Assembly (NCBI GenBank): GCA_945868195.1
Contig: CAMBLP010000093.1
Location: forward strand, 1-8,267
Direction: 5' to 3'
DNA: 8,267 nucleotides
DNA from: Bordetella parapertussis
Lineage (GTDB): Bacteria > Pseudomonadota > Gammaproteobacteria > Burkholderiales > Burkholderiaceae_B
Shown here: positions 7,388-8,267 of the stretch, piece by piece
Position numbering within the stretch: position 1 is the stretch's first letter
Layout of the letters: each line of letters begins with the position of its first letter
Notes under the pieces: model-generated
Databases searched by the model: none
What the model saw: the letters and a program-made list of their open reading frames with translations, nothing else
Told to the model about the DNA's origin: nothing
Program-made: the position numbers and the translations under genes

Positions 7388-7391
7388 CTCC
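7388..7391 (-). promoter_or_regulatory. Ribosome binding site deciding the CYTH-CHAD start
   Basis: GGAG on the minus strand lies eight bases before the ATG at 7377-7379 but only two bases before another in-frame ATG at 7383-7385. The spacing therefore favours the second ATG, which also puts the ExExK signature at residues 3-7 as is usual for CYTH proteins. Confidence 0.6.
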
Positions 7392-7436
7392 AGAAAAAAT
7401 ACTCTTAAAGATTGATACTGAACTGCGGCAAGAGAG

Positions 7437-8243
7437 CTATTGTTGTAAACCTTTTGCTCGAAGGATGTATTGAGCCATATCAACAAAACCTTCACCACCT
7501 TTTGAGGGTGTCACAAACTTCGGGGGGTGTTTTAAGCGGTGAAGCTGACTTTGAATATTCGCAACACCAACGGATAAGTCGAAAAATTCGAACATGGGTT
7601 CATCGTTTGGGGAGTCGCCGATAAAGAGTGCGATCGCCAATTGCTCCTGAAGCTTCAGGCCGAACTCGCGTGCAAACAAGGTCTGCGTCATGGACAGTTT
7701 GTCATAGTTGCCAAACCAGCCGTTCACGTGAATCGAGCTGACTTTGGCTTGTGCGCCAGCCTCTTGAAACAGGCCAACGATCCTTTGTACCTCGAATTCC
7801 TTCAAAGGGGGGACATCCTCACAAAAATCAACCGCTAAATCAGCCTCGCGGTAGTGTTGATCGGAGGCCAGTGCGCAGCCAGGGACGACGCTGAGAATAC
7901 GCGCCGAGAGTTCGTTCAATTTTTGGCGATTCAGCCGTCGTTGCTCCGCCTCAGCAAAATGATGGGTGAGCATTTTTTTTGCGAGACGGTCGTAACGCAT
8001 GTAAAAAGCACCGTTTTCGCCCACCACAGCAAAAACGGGCCACATCCTGGCGATATGATCACACCAGCCGGCGGGCCGTCCCGTAATCGGGATCACGATG
8101 ACGCCAGCTTCAGACAGATGCTCAAGAGCCGCATAGGCTTGACTGGTCAAGCGACCTTCGGTCGTGATCGTGTCATCGATATCGCTCAAAACAAAGCGAA
8201 TATTGGCGGCCTGTCGAGCAGGAATGTCTGTGAGGGGATGCAT
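7437..8243 (-). CDS. HAD superfamily (subclass IIB) hydrolase, probable sugar-phosphate-type phosphatase
   Basis: This 268-residue cytoplasmic Mg2+-dependent phosphatase shows all four HAD motifs. Motif I is SDIDDT (20-25), with the nucleophile D21 and general acid/base D23. Motif II is T54 in ITGRP. Motif III is K182 in NYDKLSM. Motif IV is IGDSPNDEPMF (208-218), with D210 and D214. The long insert between motifs II and III, carrying VGENGAFYMRYD and VSSIHVNGWFG, is the C2 cap of subclass IIB, and KGGEGFVDMAQYI near the end is also typical. Relatives include sucrose-phosphate, mannosyl-3-phosphoglycerate and flavin or sugar phosphate phosphatases, so the substrate is unassigned. The ATG at 8241-8243 has no clear ribosome binding site, and an in-frame TAG eight codons later in the upstream direction (at 8256-8258) limits the frame. 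The CYTH-CHAD gene follows on the same strand and may be co-transcribed. Confidence 0.87.
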   Translation of the reverse strand: MHPLTDIPARQAANIRFVLSDIDDTITTEGRLTSQAYAALEHLSEAGVIVIPITGRPAGWCDHIARMWPVFAVVGENGAFYMRYDRLAKKMLTHHFAEAEQRRLNRQKLNELSARILSVVPGCALASDQHYREADLAVDFCEDVPPLKEFEVQRIVGLFQEAGAQAKVSSIHVNGWFGNYDKLSMTQTLFAREFGLKLQEQLAIALFIGDSPNDEPMFEFFDLSVGVANIQSQLHRLKHPPKFVTPSKGGEGFVDMAQYILRAKGLQQ

Positions 8244-8267
8244 ATAACAGTGATTCTACGTGTGCAT

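Noticed and set aside
7394..7434. Possible intrinsic terminator between the HAD and CYTH-CHAD genes (CTCTT / AAGAG followed by TATTTTTT on the minus strand)
   Set aside because: The stem is only five A/T-rich pairs with a 23-base loop, so it is unlikely to form a stable terminator.

Overview
The window looks like chromosomal DNA of a betaproteobacterium, most likely Burkholderiales and perhaps Alcaligenaceae-like. The grounds are the head-to-head block ftsY / rsmD-coaD-ferredoxin, a CoaD with the TRGH and ISGT motif variants I associate with Burkholderia-type CoaD, and an Allochromatium-type 2[4Fe-4S] ferredoxin directly after coaD. Genus assignment is inference. I see no rRNA, tRNA, CRISPR array, insertion sequence or phage gene, and no gene-free stretch longer than about 120 bases.

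Left part (1-2810, all minus strand). Transcription runs right to left: a small VOC-fold protein; then a Tat-exported periplasmic binding protein behind its own promoter; a LivH-type permease; and the first seven codons of the next gene, presumably the LivM-type permease. The last three form a branched-chain-amino-acid-type (HAAT) ABC importer operon whose ATPases would lie beyond the left edge. A 111-base gap between binding protein and permease holds a strong hairpin and a second possible pairing that would cover the permease ribosome binding site.

Middle part (2881-5730). A 133-residue protein that is only the N-terminal beta-barrel domain of MOSC proteins is divergent from the VOC gene and convergent with the ferredoxin gene. 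The ferredoxin, coaD (coenzyme A synthesis) and rsmD (16S rRNA m2G966 methylation) form a tight minus-strand operon. ftsY (signal recognition particle receptor) is divergent from rsmD, with the chosen start codons only one base apart.

Right part (5748-8243, minus strand). A HAD-IIB phosphatase gene is followed by a CYTH-CHAD fusion gene, a YgiF-like triphosphatase with a polyphosphate-binding-type domain. Both point to phosphate ester or polyphosphate chemistry, but substrates cannot be read from the sequence.

Most of the window is ordinary housekeeping and transport content. The points worth a second look are the mutually exclusive RNA pairings before livH, the free-standing MOSC N-terminal domain, and the one-base rsmD/ftsY start arrangement with no clear ribosome binding site on the ftsY side.
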